From NCBI GenBank assembly GCA_003240695.1, contig QFNC01000001.1:232347-296346 (forward strand): a DNA stretch of 64,000 nucleotides, given 5' to 3'. The notes under the pieces are model-generated. The model saw nothing but the letters and a program-made list of their open reading frames with translations, was not told the origin of the DNA and ran no database searches. The DNA comes from Pseudoxanthomonas suwonensis. GTDB lineage: Bacteria; Pseudomonadota; Gammaproteobacteria; Xanthomonadales; Xanthomonadaceae. Shown here piece by piece: positions 51,098-60,378 of the stretch (within the stretch, counting starts at the first letter, position 1; every line of letters starts with the position of its first letter). The translations under genes and the position numbers were made by a program.

Positions 51098-54091
51098 TCA
51101 GAATTCCTTGCTGAAGTTCAGGAAGTAAGTGCGACCGAAGTAGTCGTAGCCACTGTACAAGGGCGCATTGCCAACGGTGTTGTAAACCTGCTGCGAGATC
51201 TTCGGAGGTTCGCGATCGCCGATGTTGCGGGCACCTGCAGTGACAGTCCATTTGTCGGCAGTATACTGCACCGAAGCACTTGACAAGAAGTAATTCGGGG
51301 TGCTCATCAGCCAAGGCGAAGTAGCAGGATCGAAGTCCAGTGAGGGATTCTGCTCTGCTAGGTAGTCATAGCTGGACATGGCGTCAACCCATTCCAAACC
51401 ATAACGGAATCGCCATTCGCGGACCTTGTAGGACAAGTCGAGACTGCCTGTATATTCAGGCCGGGCAATCAGGCCGTTGTAATCGATCAAGGGATCATCG
51501 CTGAATACCTTCGACGACTGCTCTAGGAACCGCGTGACCATGGCCGTGGCGCGGAACTCACCCGGGCCAATGTCCTTCACGTAGCGCGCCGTAAAGTCAT
51601 AACCACGCACTTTGTCGGTGGAGATGTTTACGTAACCATTCAGTACGGACAACTGCCTGGAATTGGGGTCGCGTGATACCAGGCGGCAGAAGCCTGTGTC
51701 CGCAGCGAAATCAGAGGTGTTGCCATAACACAACGACAAAATGGGGGCTGCACCAGCACGATCAACTCCATTGTCCACCTGGATGTCGAAATAGTCTACC
51801 GCAAAAGACAGGTCACCAAATCCGCTGGAGAATTCAGGTTGCAACACCAGCCCTGCTGTCAGTGCTTTGGATGTTTCGGCCTTCAATCCTGCCTCTGCAC
51901 CGCCTGCAGTAATGACTTCGACGGAAGTGGTCGCGGCAAAGTCTGGTGGCAAGCCCTCGGCGGCACAATTGGCCTGAACGGCAGGATTGGTGGCAGGATC
52001 ACCATACTCATTGCATGGGTCATTGGCCGAACTGAGAAATCCGGTGGTAGCACCAAGGTACTGTTCGAACAACGCAGGTGCCCTGTAGGAGGTGCCGTAC
52101 GATGCACGCAGCGATACCCAACTGACTGGTGTCCACAGGCCGCCGATCTTGTAGGTGGTATCCGACCCATAGGAATCGTAATCGGTGTAACGGCCAGACA
52201 GGTTCAGAGTCAATTCCTCGGCACCGGTCACGCCAGAGAGCAGCGGCAGTTCGATTTCACCATAAGCTTCCCAGACTGAATCGGTACCGCGCGTCGGGGT
52301 CGACGTGGTCAGGTTGAAAAGATTGCCCTCGATCGAATTGATGTTGGGCGTGTCGTCGATTTCCGCCTTGCGGTATTCGACGCCGAATGCACTTTGGACA
52401 GTTCCGTGCGGCAGGTCGAAGAGCGGGCCACTGACGTTGAAGTTGGCGGTGGACTCCTGATACATGGTGTTGCCATGCACGCGCTGCCATACCCAATCCG
52501 TCCATTGCGCGGGCAAGTCGCCGCCGATGGTGGCGGTACTGAGCGGCGGCGCAGCCACGCAGCCGTTGGAAGGATCGCGGCAGACAAATCCGCCGGCGCC
52601 ATCGGAGACCACATCCAAGCTCTGGGCAAGGCGGTCGGTCAGGAACGATTCGAACGTGTATTTCGCATCAGAGCGCGACTTGCTGAGCATGAAATCATAA
52701 TTCCATTCGCTGCTCAAATTGCCCTTGATGCCGGCAGTCGCACGCCAGAAATCCACCTTCTGCTCGCTGGTATCGTTACCGAACCCGATGAACGCGCGCA
52801 CGCCGATGTTCCTGCCACCGGTCAATTCCGAAGGTGCGCCCAGGTTTGAGGTGGCCAGATTGGCCGGTATCAGCGGGCTGCCCACTGCATAATCCAGTGA
52901 CAGCTGTCGATAACCGACTTGGCTCGAACTGCGGCGGTTGGCCAGCACTTCGTAGTACAGCTCAGCGTCACCCATCACGCCGAGATCGAAGCCGCCTTGC
53001 AGGAAGCCCGTGTGAGTGGTCACCGGCGAGATCAGGGATTGCGCAAGCATGCGCTCGTCGAAGGTGTCGCGGCTGTTAAGGCTCACACCTTCGAATCCGA
53101 CCAAGCCCGTGGTGATGGCTGAATTGGGGCGCCAGCGGTTGAATCGTGTCCCAGTTGTGCCAGGACCCGGAACACCCGCCCTGGTATTCGTGCCGATGGT
53201 GTTGATGGTGACGCCACCTGCATCCAGCCCCCAGCACTTCGGCTTTCCGGTCTTGGGATCAATGTAGTCTCCACTGCCCCAAAAATCACCGACGTCGATG
53301 TCGCGAAGGTAATTGGTCGGGCAGTCGCTGGCCCAGCCACGGTCACCCAAGGTCAATTCGTTGCGCCTGTAATATTCGTATGAACCCGAGATATGGAAAC
53401 GGTCCCCGGTCGTACCTGCCATGATCGAGTAGCGACGTGAATCGCCACCGCCCCCATCGGTTGCGTTATGCTGACCTTCCAGGGTAATACCATCGACACG
53501 CTTGCGGGTGACGATGTTCACCACGCCGGCAACGGCATCCGAGCCATAGATCGAGGAGGCGCCGTCCTTCAGGATTTCGACGTGGTCGATGATGGCGTCG
53601 GGCAGTACGTTCAAGTCGGCCGAGCCGACCGAGCCGCGCGAACCTGCCGGGGCCACGCGTCGACCGTTCAGCAAAATGAGCGTGCGGGTTGCGCCAAGGC
53701 CGCGCAGGGACAATGTATTGGCACCCGGACCGCCATCGGTTACGAAACCGCCGTATGCGTTATTGATCTGCGATGATCCGGCGGTGACCGAGTTGCCTTG
53801 CAGCATCGCGGTGGTCGAGTCGAAGCCCGCCAGCGTTGTTTCCTCGCGCGTGATCACTTGCACGGGCGATACTGAGTTGAAGACGTCGCGAGTGATGCGA
53901 GAGCCCGTAACGGTGACCGTGCCAAGCTCGGTTGCCGGCTGATCGGAAGGGGGAACTTCTTCCTGGTCCTCCTGTTCATCTTGTGGCGCCGGGTCGGTGG
54001 ACTGCGCGATGGCCGTACCCATGAACGGCAGGACCAAGGCCGCCAAGAGTGCTGTGGCAAGAGGATGTTTTTTGTGGCGATATGAACGCAT
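51098..54091 (-). CDS. TonB-dependent receptor (RagA/oar-like), outer membrane
   Basis: 997 residues from ATG 54091. Signal peptide (ATALLAALVLPFMGTAIAQ), an acidic Asp/Glu/Gln-rich spacer, then the plug domain: TVTVTGSRITRDVFNS, SLRGLGATRTLILLNGRRVAPAGSRG, and DGASSIYGSDAVAGVVNIVTRK; the barrel ends in the expected aromatic-rich C-terminus (FLNFSKEF). The plug type is that of receptors for peptides or plant oligosaccharides common in xanthomonads. Upstream of the S9 peptidase gene on the same strand. Confidence 0.94.
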   Translation of the reverse strand: MRSYRHKKHPLATALLAALVLPFMGTAIAQSTDPAPQDEQEDQEEVPPSDQPATELGTVTVTGSRITRDVFNSVSPVQVITREETTLAGFDSTTAMLQGNSVTAGSSQINNAYGGFVTDGGPGANTLSLRGLGATRTLILLNGRRVAPAGSRGSVGSADLNVLPDAIIDHVEILKDGASSIYGSDAVAGVVNIVTRKRVDGITLEGQHNATDGGGGDSRRYSIMAGTTGDRFHISGSYEYYRRNELTLGDRGWASDCPTNYLRDIDVGDFWGSGDYIDPKTGKPKCWGLDAGGVTINTIGTNTRAGVPGPGTTGTRFNRWRPNSAITTGLVGFEGVSLNSRDTFDERMLAQSLISPVTTHTGFLQGGFDLGVMGDAELYYEVLANRRSSSQVGYRQLSLDYAVGSPLIPANLATSNLGAPSELTGGRNIGVRAFIGFGNDTSEQKVDFWRATAGIKGNLSSEWNYDFMLSKSRSDAKYTFESFLTDRLAQSLDVVSDGAGGFVCRDPSNGCVAAPPLSTATIGGDLPAQWTDWVWQRVHGNTMYQESTANFNVSGPLFDLPHGTVQSAFGVEYRKAEIDDTPNINSIEGNLFNLTTSTPTRGTDSVWEAYGEIELPLLSGVTGAEELTLNLSGRYTDYDSYGSDTTYKIGGLWTPVSWVSLRASYGTSYRAPALFEQYLGATTGFLSSANDPCNEYGDPATNPAVQANCAAEGLPPDFAATTSVEVITAGGAEAGLKAETSKALTAGLVLQPEFSSGFGDLSFAVDYFDIQVDNGVDRAGAAPILSLCYGNTSDFAADTGFCRLVSRDPNSRQLSVLNGYVNISTDKVRGYDFTARYVKDIGPGEFRATAMVTRFLEQSSKVFSDDPLIDYNGLIARPEYTGSLDLSYKVREWRFRYGLEWVDAMSSYDYLAEQNPSLDFDPATSPWLMSTPNYFLSSASVQYTADKWTVTAGARNIGDREPPKISQQVYNTVGNAPLYSGYDYFGRTYFLNFSKEF

Positions 54092-54221
54092 GGAAGGATT
54101 CCCCGTGGTAGTTTCAACTTTTGTCACAGCCCATTGCGGCGATGCTAGCCAGCAAACGCATGCTTACAGCAAGACGACTGTCACGCGAACTTAACGCAGA
54201 ATTAATTCATTGTCCACAGAT

Positions 54222-55109
54222 ATGTCTACATCGTCTCCATTCGAGCCTTCTACCCGTCCTATTCAGGTTGCCAGAGTCCCACAGAACGACCTCACCCCCC
54301 ACCCCCGCATCCGCAACCTCATCGCGGTCGGTTCAGGCAAGGGCGGGGTGGGCAAGTCGACCACCAGTGTGAACCTGGCGCTGGCCCTGGCCGCGCAGGG
54401 ACTGCGGGTCGGGTTGCTGGATGCGGACGTGTATGGGCCCAGCATTCCCACCATGCTGGGGTTGTCGGGGCGGCCGGACAGTCCGGACGGCAAGTCGATC
54501 GTGCCGATGCGGGCGCACGGGATCGAAGCGATGTCGATCGGGCTGCTGGTGGAGCAGGACACGCCGATGATCTGGCGCGGGCCGATGGCGACCTCGGCGC
54601 TGATGCAGCTGCTGAACGACACGCTGTGGGGCGGGGACGAGGGCCTGGACATCCTGGTCGTCGATCTGCCGCCGGGCACCGGCGACATCCAGCTGACGAT
54701 GGCGCAGAAGATTCCGGTGGCCGGCGCGCTGGTGGTGACCACACCGCAGGAGGTGGCCACGCTGGATGCGCGCAAGGCGCTGCGGATGTTCGAGAAGGTG
54801 CACATCGCCGTGCTGGGGCTGGTGGAGAACATGGCGGTGCACGTGTGTTCGCAGTGCGGGCATGCCGAGCACGTGTTCGGCAGCGGCGGCGGCGAGGCGA
54901 TGGCGGCGCAGTACGGGGTGCCGCTGCTGGGATCATTGCCGCTGGATGTGCACATTCGCGAGCAGGGCGATGCCGGCGCACCGATCGTGGCGGCGCAGCC
55001 GGATTCGGCTGCAGCACAGGCGTATCGCGCGCTGGCCGAGCGGGTGCTGCAGGCATTGCAGGCGCGGCCGCGGGCCAAGTCGGGCATTCTGGCGACCCTG
55101 CTGGGCTGA
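54222..55109 (+). CDS. apbC: Iron-sulfur cluster carrier ATPase, Mrp/ApbC family
   Basis: 295 residues from ATG 54222. P-loop GSGKGGVGKST with the deviant Walker A lysine, GLLDADVYGPS, LVVDLPPGTGD and the cluster-binding CxxC (VCSQCGH). Scaffold or carrier for Fe-S clusters. The N-terminal MIP18-like domain of longer forms is absent. Divergent from the TonB receptor; followed by dcd in the same direction. Confidence 0.94.
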   Translation: MSTSSPFEPSTRPIQVARVPQNDLTPHPRIRNLIAVGSGKGGVGKSTTSVNLALALAAQGLRVGLLDADVYGPSIPTMLGLSGRPDSPDGKSIVPMRAHGIEAMSIGLLVEQDTPMIWRGPMATSALMQLLNDTLWGGDEGLDILVVDLPPGTGDIQLTMAQKIPVAGALVVTTPQEVATLDARKALRMFEKVHIAVLGLVENMAVHVCSQCGHAEHVFGSGGGEAMAAQYGVPLLGSLPLDVHIREQGDAGAPIVAAQPDSAAAQAYRALAERVLQALQARPRAKSGILATLLG

Positions 55110-55181
55110 ACCCGGGTCGAGGCCGCGGCGGTCGGCATCCTCATTAGAATGAGTGCCCCCGAAACGAGGACACCGAGCCCG

Positions 55182-55751
55182 ATGAGCATCAAGAGCGACC
55201 GCTGGATCCGCCGCATGGCCGCCGAGCAGGGCATGATCGCGCCGTTCGAGCCTGGCCAGGTCAAGGTGTCCGATGCCGGAGAGCGCATCGTCAGCTACGG
55301 CACCTCCAGCTACGGCTACGACGTGCGTTGCTCGCGCGAGTTCAAGGTGTTCACCAACATCAACTCGACCATCGTCGACCCCAAGCACTTCGATCCGGGC
55401 AGCTTCGTGGACATCGAGGCCGACCAGTGCATCATCCCGCCCAACAGCTTCGCCTTGGCGCGCACGGTGGAGTACTTCCGCATCCCGCGCGACGTGCTGG
55501 TGGTTTGCCTGGGCAAGAGCACCTACGCGCGCTGCGGCATCATCGTCAACGTGACCCCGCTGGAACCGGAGTGGGAAGGCCACGTGACCCTGGAGTTCAG
55601 CAACACCACGCCGCTGCCGGCGCGCATCTATGCCAACGAGGGCGTGGCGCAGATGCTGTTTTTCCAGTCGGACGAGCCCTGCGATACCTCGTACCGCGAC
55701 CGCGGCGGCAAGTACCAGGGGCAGACCGGCGTGACGTTGCCGAAAACCTGA
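55182..55751 (+). CDS. dcd: dCTP deaminase
   Basis: Makes dUTP from dCTP for thymidylate synthesis. 189 residues; SYGYDVRCSREFKVF, the catalytic region KSTYARCGIIVNVTPLEPEW and the C-terminal SYRDRGGKYQGQTGVTLPK lid. A TTAGAAT-like -10 is visible about 35 bases upstream of ATG 55182. Confidence 0.97.
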   Translation: MSIKSDRWIRRMAAEQGMIAPFEPGQVKVSDAGERIVSYGTSSYGYDVRCSREFKVFTNINSTIVDPKHFDPGSFVDIEADQCIIPPNSFALARTVEYFRIPRDVLVVCLGKSTYARCGIIVNVTPLEPEWEGHVTLEFSNTTPLPARIYANEGVAQMLFFQSDEPCDTSYRDRGGKYQGQTGVTLPKT

Positions 55752-55787
55752 TCCATCCCATACCAACCAACCAAAGGGGAACATGGC

Positions 55788-56291
55788 ATGAACACCACAA
55801 ATCCTTACAGCGCGCCGCAATCCGACGTGGTGCTGGCACAGGATGGCACGCACCAATTGGCCGGTCGTGGCATCCGGCTGCTGGCAGCCATCATCGATAC
55901 CGTGATCCTGCTGGTGATCATGGTGCCACTGATGCTGGTCGGCGGTTACATCGATACCGTGATGAGCAGTGGAGGACAGGTGCCCTTCTTCACGATCCTG
56001 ATGTGGACGCTGATCGGATTCGCGGTCTTTGCCGTGGTGCAGGGTTTTCCCCTGAATGCCAACGGGCAGACCTGGGGCAAGCGCGCGCTCGGCATCCGCA
56101 TCGTCGATCTGCAGGGCAACAAGCCGCCGCTAGGCAAGTTGCTGGGGCTGCGCTATCTGCCGCTGAACGTGGCCAACGCAATTCCGATGGTCGGGCCGCT
56201 GCTGGGGCTGGTCAATGTGCTGTTGATCTTCCGTGCCGACCGCCGCTGCGGTCACGATCTGATCGCCGGCACGCAGGTCGTCAGTAACTGA
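55788..56291 (+). CDS. RDD family membrane protein
   Basis: 167 residues with three to four membrane helices and the RDD-type pattern GRGIRLLAAIIDTVILL and GQTWGKRALGIRIVDLQG. Function unknown, often a small transport or envelope protein. A clear ribosome site (AAGGGGAA) precedes ATG 55788. Confidence 0.9.
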   Translation: MNTTNPYSAPQSDVVLAQDGTHQLAGRGIRLLAAIIDTVILLVIMVPLMLVGGYIDTVMSSGGQVPFFTILMWTLIGFAVFAVVQGFPLNANGQTWGKRALGIRIVDLQGNKPPLGKLLGLRYLPLNVANAIPMVGPLLGLVNVLLIFRADRRCGHDLIAGTQVVSN

Positions 56292-56349
56292 CCGGATGCT
56301 CCCGGCGGCTGGCGAGGATCGTGCGCCAGTCGTCGAGCGATGCGGCCGA

Positions 56350-56643
56350 TCAGGGCTTCTGGTAGGTGACGAAGAAGCCCTGCAGGTCGCCGTTCTCGAT
56401 GTAGGGTTCCACGCTGAGCACCTTGTAGCCGTGCCTGGCGAAGGCCTGGTGGGCGCGGCTGAGATCGTTGGCGGCGCCCTGCTTGCGCAGGCCCCAACTG
56501 GCATTGACCCAGATGGTCACGGCCGGCAACTGCGCGGCGGCGGCTTCGTCGGCGGATTTTTCCGGTGATTTGCCGAACAAGGCGGCATGGGCGGCACCGG
56601 GCAGGGCCAGGCCCAGCACGACGGCGTACAGCAGAGTGCGCAT
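56350..56643 (-). CDS. Small secreted protein of unknown function
   Basis: 97 residues. Signal peptide (LLYAVVLGLALPGAAHA), an acidic Ala-rich spacer, then a compact domain with VTIWVNASWGLRK and HQAFARHGYKVLSVEPY. No family recognised. It is the last gene of a short minus-strand group after the dienelactone-hydrolase and HIT genes (nine-base gap). Confidence 0.7.
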   Translation of the reverse strand: MRTLLYAVVLGLALPGAAHAALFGKSPEKSADEAAAAQLPAVTIWVNASWGLRKQGAANDLSRAHQAFARHGYKVLSVEPYIENGDLQGFFVTYQKP

Positions 56644-56652
56644 GGCGTTCTC

Positions 56653-57078
56653 TCAAGGACGGGGGAAGGGGGATTCGTTGGCGGCCAGCAGCTGCCGGAT
56701 GCGCTGCACCAGGTCTTCCGGCGCGTAGGAACGGGCGGCGACCCGCCCCCAGACCGGTGCCGGCCAAGCGGGATCGTTGCGGAAGCGGGCGATCACGTGC
56801 ACATGCAGCTGCGGCACCAGGTTGCCCAGCGCGGCCATGTTCAACTTGTCCGGGCTGAACACCTGGCGCAGCAGGCGGCTGGCCGCAGCGACTTCCTGCA
56901 TCAGCCGTTGCTGTTGGACCTCGGTCAGGTCGATCAGTTCGGTGGCGCCGGCCACCCGCGGCACCAGGATCAGCCACGGATAGTTGGAATCGTCCATCAG
57001 CCGCCATTCGCACAGGCTGTCGATGCCGAGTGGGTGGGTGTCGTCGGCCAGTTGCGGGTGCAGGTGCCAGTCAGTCAT
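56653..57078 (-). CDS. HIT family protein
   Basis: 141 residues. Histidine-triad motif LVPQLHVHVIARF with three alternating histidines, and the upstream WLILVPRVAGATELIDL strand typical of HIT hydrolases. It acts on nucleotide conjugates. ATG 57078 overlaps the preceding dienelactone-hydrolase gene by eight bases. Confidence 0.92.
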   Translation of the reverse strand: MTDWHLHPQLADDTHPLGIDSLCEWRLMDDSNYPWLILVPRVAGATELIDLTEVQQQRLMQEVAAASRLLRQVFSPDKLNMAALGNLVPQLHVHVIARFRNDPAWPAPVWGRVAARSYAPEDLVQRIRQLLAANESPFPRP

Positions 57079-57739
57079 GCAGGTGCTCGGCAAGGAAGGA
57101 CAGGGTGCGTTGCCGCGCCAGTTCAGCGCTGGCTTCATGAAAATGCACCGGGTCATCGTCGCGGTTGAAGGCGTGGCCGCCCGGGTACACGTGCACGGTG
57201 GCGTCGGGATGGGCCAGCCGGTGGCGCTGGATGTCCTCTGGCGGGATCAGGGCATCGTCCTGACCGAAGTGGAACAGCATCGGCGCCTGCAGTGGTTCGG
57301 GCAGGAACGGCACGGTGCGCGCGCCGTAGTAGCTGACAGCCGGCAGGCGCAGCCGCGTGTTGGCCAGATAGGCCACGCTGCCGCCCCAGCAGTAACCGAT
57401 GGCCGCGACCCGGTGGCCGGCTTCGCGCAGCCAGTGGCTGGCCGCCTGCACGATGCGCACGGCACCATCGAAGCCCAACAGCGCAGCCAGATGCCGGCCT
57501 TGCGTCATGCCGGCGGCATCGCAGGGCAGTTCGGCACCGGGCTGCACCGGATCGAACAACGCCGGCGCCAGCACCGCGTAGCCAGCGGCGGCGTAGCCAT
57601 CCGCCACCCGCCTGATGTGCGCGGTCACGCCGAAGATTTCCTGCAGCAGCACCACGCCGCCGCGTGCCGGGGCGGTCGGGGCCGCCTGCCAGGTGCGGAC
57701 CGGGCCGAGCGGGGTCGTCAGGGTCATCCACTGCTGCAT
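57071..57739 (-). CDS. Dienelactone hydrolase family protein
   Basis: 222 residues of the alpha/beta hydrolase fold. Nucleophile C117 in GYCWGG, aspartate in FGQDDALIP and H189 in YPGGHAF, matching the cysteine-nucleophile DLH family. Possible carboxymethylenebutenolidase; the substrate cannot be fixed. No aromatic-ring pathway genes are adjacent. Confidence 0.9.
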   Translation of the reverse strand: MQQWMTLTTPLGPVRTWQAAPTAPARGGVVLLQEIFGVTAHIRRVADGYAAAGYAVLAPALFDPVQPGAELPCDAAGMTQGRHLAALLGFDGAVRIVQAASHWLREAGHRVAAIGYCWGGSVAYLANTRLRLPAVSYYGARTVPFLPEPLQAPMLFHFGQDDALIPPEDIQRHRLAHPDATVHVYPGGHAFNRDDDPVHFHEASAELARQRTLSFLAEHLHD

Positions 57740-57781
57740 AGGGGCAGTGTGGCACGAGCCGCTGCCGGCCGCAGCCACTCT

Positions 57782-57787
57782 TATAAT
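57782..57787 (+). promoter_or_regulatory. -10 element of rimO
   Basis: TATAAT, a perfect -10 consensus, 28 bases before the rimO ATG at 57815. A convincing -35 was not found. Confidence 0.5.
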
Positions 57788-57814
57788 GAATGGCTGTCCG
57801 CACGGTACGTCCGC

Positions 57815-59182
57815 ATGTCCCTGTCCTCGCCCAAAGTCGGTTTCGTCAGCCTGGGCTGCCCCAAGGCGCTGGTGGATTCGGAGCGCATCCTGACCCAGCT
57901 GAAGGTGGAAGGCTACGAGCTGGTGCCCAGTTACGATGCCGCCGACGTGGTGGTGGTGAACACCTGCGGTTTCATCGATGCCGCTGTCGCCGAATCGCTG
58001 GATGCCATCGGCGAGGCCATGGCCGAGAACGGCAAGGTGATCGTGACCGGCTGCTTGGGCAAGCGCAGCGAGGTGATTCGCGAGCAGTTTCCCGACGTGC
58101 TGTCGATCAGCGGTCCGCAGGACTACACCACCGTGATGGATGCGGTGCACCGCGCCGTACCGCCTCAGCACGATCCCTTCCTCGACCTGCTGCCGTACCG
58201 GCGCGACGGCGACGGCGTAGGCGTGAAGCTGACCCCGAAGCACTACGCCTACCTGAAGATTTCCGAAGGCTGCAACCACCGCTGCAGCTTCTGCATCATC
58301 CCCTCGATGCGCGGCGATCTGGTGTCGCGGCCGGTGGATGCGGTGCTGCGCGAGGCCGAAAAATTGGTGCAGGGCGGGGTGCAGGAACTGCTGGTGATCA
58401 GTCAGGACACCTCGGCCTACGGCGTGGACTTGAAGTACGCCGAACGCGGCTGGCGCGGCAAGACCTACGCCACGCGCATGCAGGCGCTGTGCGAAGGATT
58501 GTCGGAACTGGGCGTGTGGACGCGGCTGCACTACGTGTATCCGTATCCGCATGTGGATGACATCATCCCGCTGATGACCGAGCGCAACGCCGCCGGCGTG
58601 CCGCGGCTGCTGCCGTATCTGGACATCCCGTTCCAGCACGCCAGTCCACGCATCCTGAAGGCGATGAAGCGGCCCGGCAGCGTGGACAAGACCCTGGAAC
58701 GCATCCAGCGCTGGCGCGGCATCAGCCCGGAGCTGACCATCCGCAGCACCTTCATCGTTGGCTTTCCGGGCGAAACCGAGGCCGACTTCGAGGAATTGCT
58801 GCAATTCCTGCAGGCGGCGCAACTGGATCGCGTAGGTGCATTCGCCTATTCTCCGGTGGAGGGCGCGGCCGCCAATGCACTGCCCGACCCGGTGCCGGAT
58901 GCCGTGAAGCAGGAGCGGCTGGCGCGGTTCATGGACGTACAGGCGGCGATTTCGCACCAGCGTCTGGCCGACAAGGTGGGCACCGTGCAGCGCTGCCTGG
59001 TGGACCTGATCGACGGCGAGCTGGCGATTGCCCGCAGCATGGCCGATGCGCCGGAGATCGACGGGCTGGTGCAGATCCAGGACGGGCGCGAGGCCGGACT
59101 GGTGCCGGGCGAGTTCGTCGACGTGATGATCCTGGGCAGCGACGAACACGACCTGTACGGCGAAACCGATTTCCGCGGCTGA
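57815..59182 (+). CDS. rimO: Ribosomal protein S12 methylthiotransferase
   Basis: Radical-SAM enzyme that methylthiolates Asp of S12. 455 residues: N-terminal MTTase domain with cysteines in SLGCPKA, NTCGFID and TGCLGKR, radical-SAM motif CNHRCSFC, and a C-terminal TRAM domain ending in LYGETDFRG. ATG 57815 gives the usual length. Confidence 0.96.
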   Translation: MSLSSPKVGFVSLGCPKALVDSERILTQLKVEGYELVPSYDAADVVVVNTCGFIDAAVAESLDAIGEAMAENGKVIVTGCLGKRSEVIREQFPDVLSISGPQDYTTVMDAVHRAVPPQHDPFLDLLPYRRDGDGVGVKLTPKHYAYLKISEGCNHRCSFCIIPSMRGDLVSRPVDAVLREAEKLVQGGVQELLVISQDTSAYGVDLKYAERGWRGKTYATRMQALCEGLSELGVWTRLHYVYPYPHVDDIIPLMTERNAAGVPRLLPYLDIPFQHASPRILKAMKRPGSVDKTLERIQRWRGISPELTIRSTFIVGFPGETEADFEELLQFLQAAQLDRVGAFAYSPVEGAAANALPDPVPDAVKQERLARFMDVQAAISHQRLADKVGTVQRCLVDLIDGELAIARSMADAPEIDGLVQIQDGREAGLVPGEFVDVMILGSDEHDLYGETDFRG

Positions 59183-59200
59183 GCGAAACGGATCGTTGCC

Positions 59201-60025
59201 ATGAGCAAGCGCCGCTTCATGGCCCCGCCGCGCGATGCGGTGCCGGCAGGCATCTTCCGGCATCCGCTGTACGCCGACTATGCCGCCTTCACGTCGTGGA
59301 TGACCGACCGCCACTGGCCCGATGCCGCACGGCTGACGCAGCGCCTGCAACGGACGCCCGCCGCGCGCGACCATCGCTTCGTCGAACAGGACCGTGCACT
59401 GCTTCGCGATGGCCTGCACTACGAACAGCGCATCGCCTCCCAGCGTGCCATCGCCACCCGTCCGCACAACTGGCACGACCTGTTCAACGCGATGGTGTGG
59501 TGCACGTACCCGGCAATCAAACTGGCCTTGAATGCGCGGCAGATAGCCGACATCGCCCGGATGGGCACGCAGCAGCGCAGCCGTGCGCAGTACGCGCTGA
59601 CCCACTTCGACGAAGCCGGCGTGATCGTGCGGGTGGCCGATGCCGCGCTGCTGGCTGCCTGGGATCGACACGACTGGCTGTGTCTGTTCCATCACCACGG
59701 CGACGCATGGCAGTCCGGACGCGTCGGCATCGTCGCGGTGATCGGCCATGCGCTGCTGGAACACGGCCTGCAGCCCGAACTGTTCGCGATCGGCAAATGC
59801 CTGGTGGTGCAGGGCGATGCCGCTGTGGAACCCTGCGTGCAGGCGGTGGCCGATGCCATCGCGACTAGTGCGGTGCTGAACGATCCACTCGAACTGCGGC
59901 CGCTGCCGTTGGCCGGCATTCCGGGCTGGTATCCGGGAAATGCGGATGCCGCCTTCTTCGATGCAGAGTGCTTCCGACCGCTGCGCGCGGGGCGCGGCTA
60001 TCCGGTGCCGATCATGACGCTCTGA
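59201..60025 (+). CDS. DUF3025 family protein
   Basis: 274 residues; matches DUF3025 by RPHNWHDLFNAMVWCTYPAIK and LFHHHGDAW. Function unknown, soluble. It follows rimO by 18 bases and probably shares its transcript. Confidence 0.88.
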   Translation: MSKRRFMAPPRDAVPAGIFRHPLYADYAAFTSWMTDRHWPDAARLTQRLQRTPAARDHRFVEQDRALLRDGLHYEQRIASQRAIATRPHNWHDLFNAMVWCTYPAIKLALNARQIADIARMGTQQRSRAQYALTHFDEAGVIVRVADAALLAAWDRHDWLCLFHHHGDAWQSGRVGIVAVIGHALLEHGLQPELFAIGKCLVVQGDAAVEPCVQAVADAIATSAVLNDPLELRPLPLAGIPGWYPGNADAAFFDAECFRPLRAGRGYPVPIMTL

Positions 60026-60034
60026 GCAGCAGCG

Positions 60035-60378
60035 GCGATGCAAAAAAGGGCGTTGATCAGGCGTAAAGCGCCATGCAAGACCGGGAGAGTGCCGGCAGTG
60101 GCGAAAAAAGCGCCAGACTCGATGCTCCCCGCGCCGACGATGGCGAAAAAAGCGTCGACGCCGACCCTTCCAGCGACAGGATTGTCCCGTCCCGACTCGA
60201 TTCCGGTGATCGCAAACGCTTCGCTTGGCGCCGAAGGCAGCACGAATGGCGAAAAAAGCGTCAGCGCCGGCACTTCAAGCGGCAAAGGTGACGAAAAAAG
60301 CGCCATGCGCCGCCCTTCAAGCGCCGCGGCTGACCCTGCAAGGGCCAATGGATGCCCCGGGAGCGCCGGCGACGGCAC
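60035..60378 (+). repeat. Degenerate 42-base minisatellite encoding AKKA-type peptides
   Basis: The core TGGCGAAAAAAGCG(C/T) occurs at about 60099, 60141, 60247 and (as TGACGAAAAAAGCGC) 60289. Copies one to two and three to four are each 42 bases apart. On the plus strand the units read as 14-residue repeats such as VAKKAPDSMLPAPT, MAKKASTPTLPATG, MAKKASAPALQAAK and VTKKAPCAALQAPR, with a frame change between 60155 and 60247. No intact start-to-stop gene fits, so this looks like a decayed coding repeat. It fills the gap between the DUF3025 gene and the convergent effector remnant. Confidence 0.7.

Noticed and set aside
57071..60043. A 990-codon minus-strand open frame covering rimO and DUF3025
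   Set aside because: Antisense to rimO; only the last 222 codons are the dienelactone hydrolase gene.
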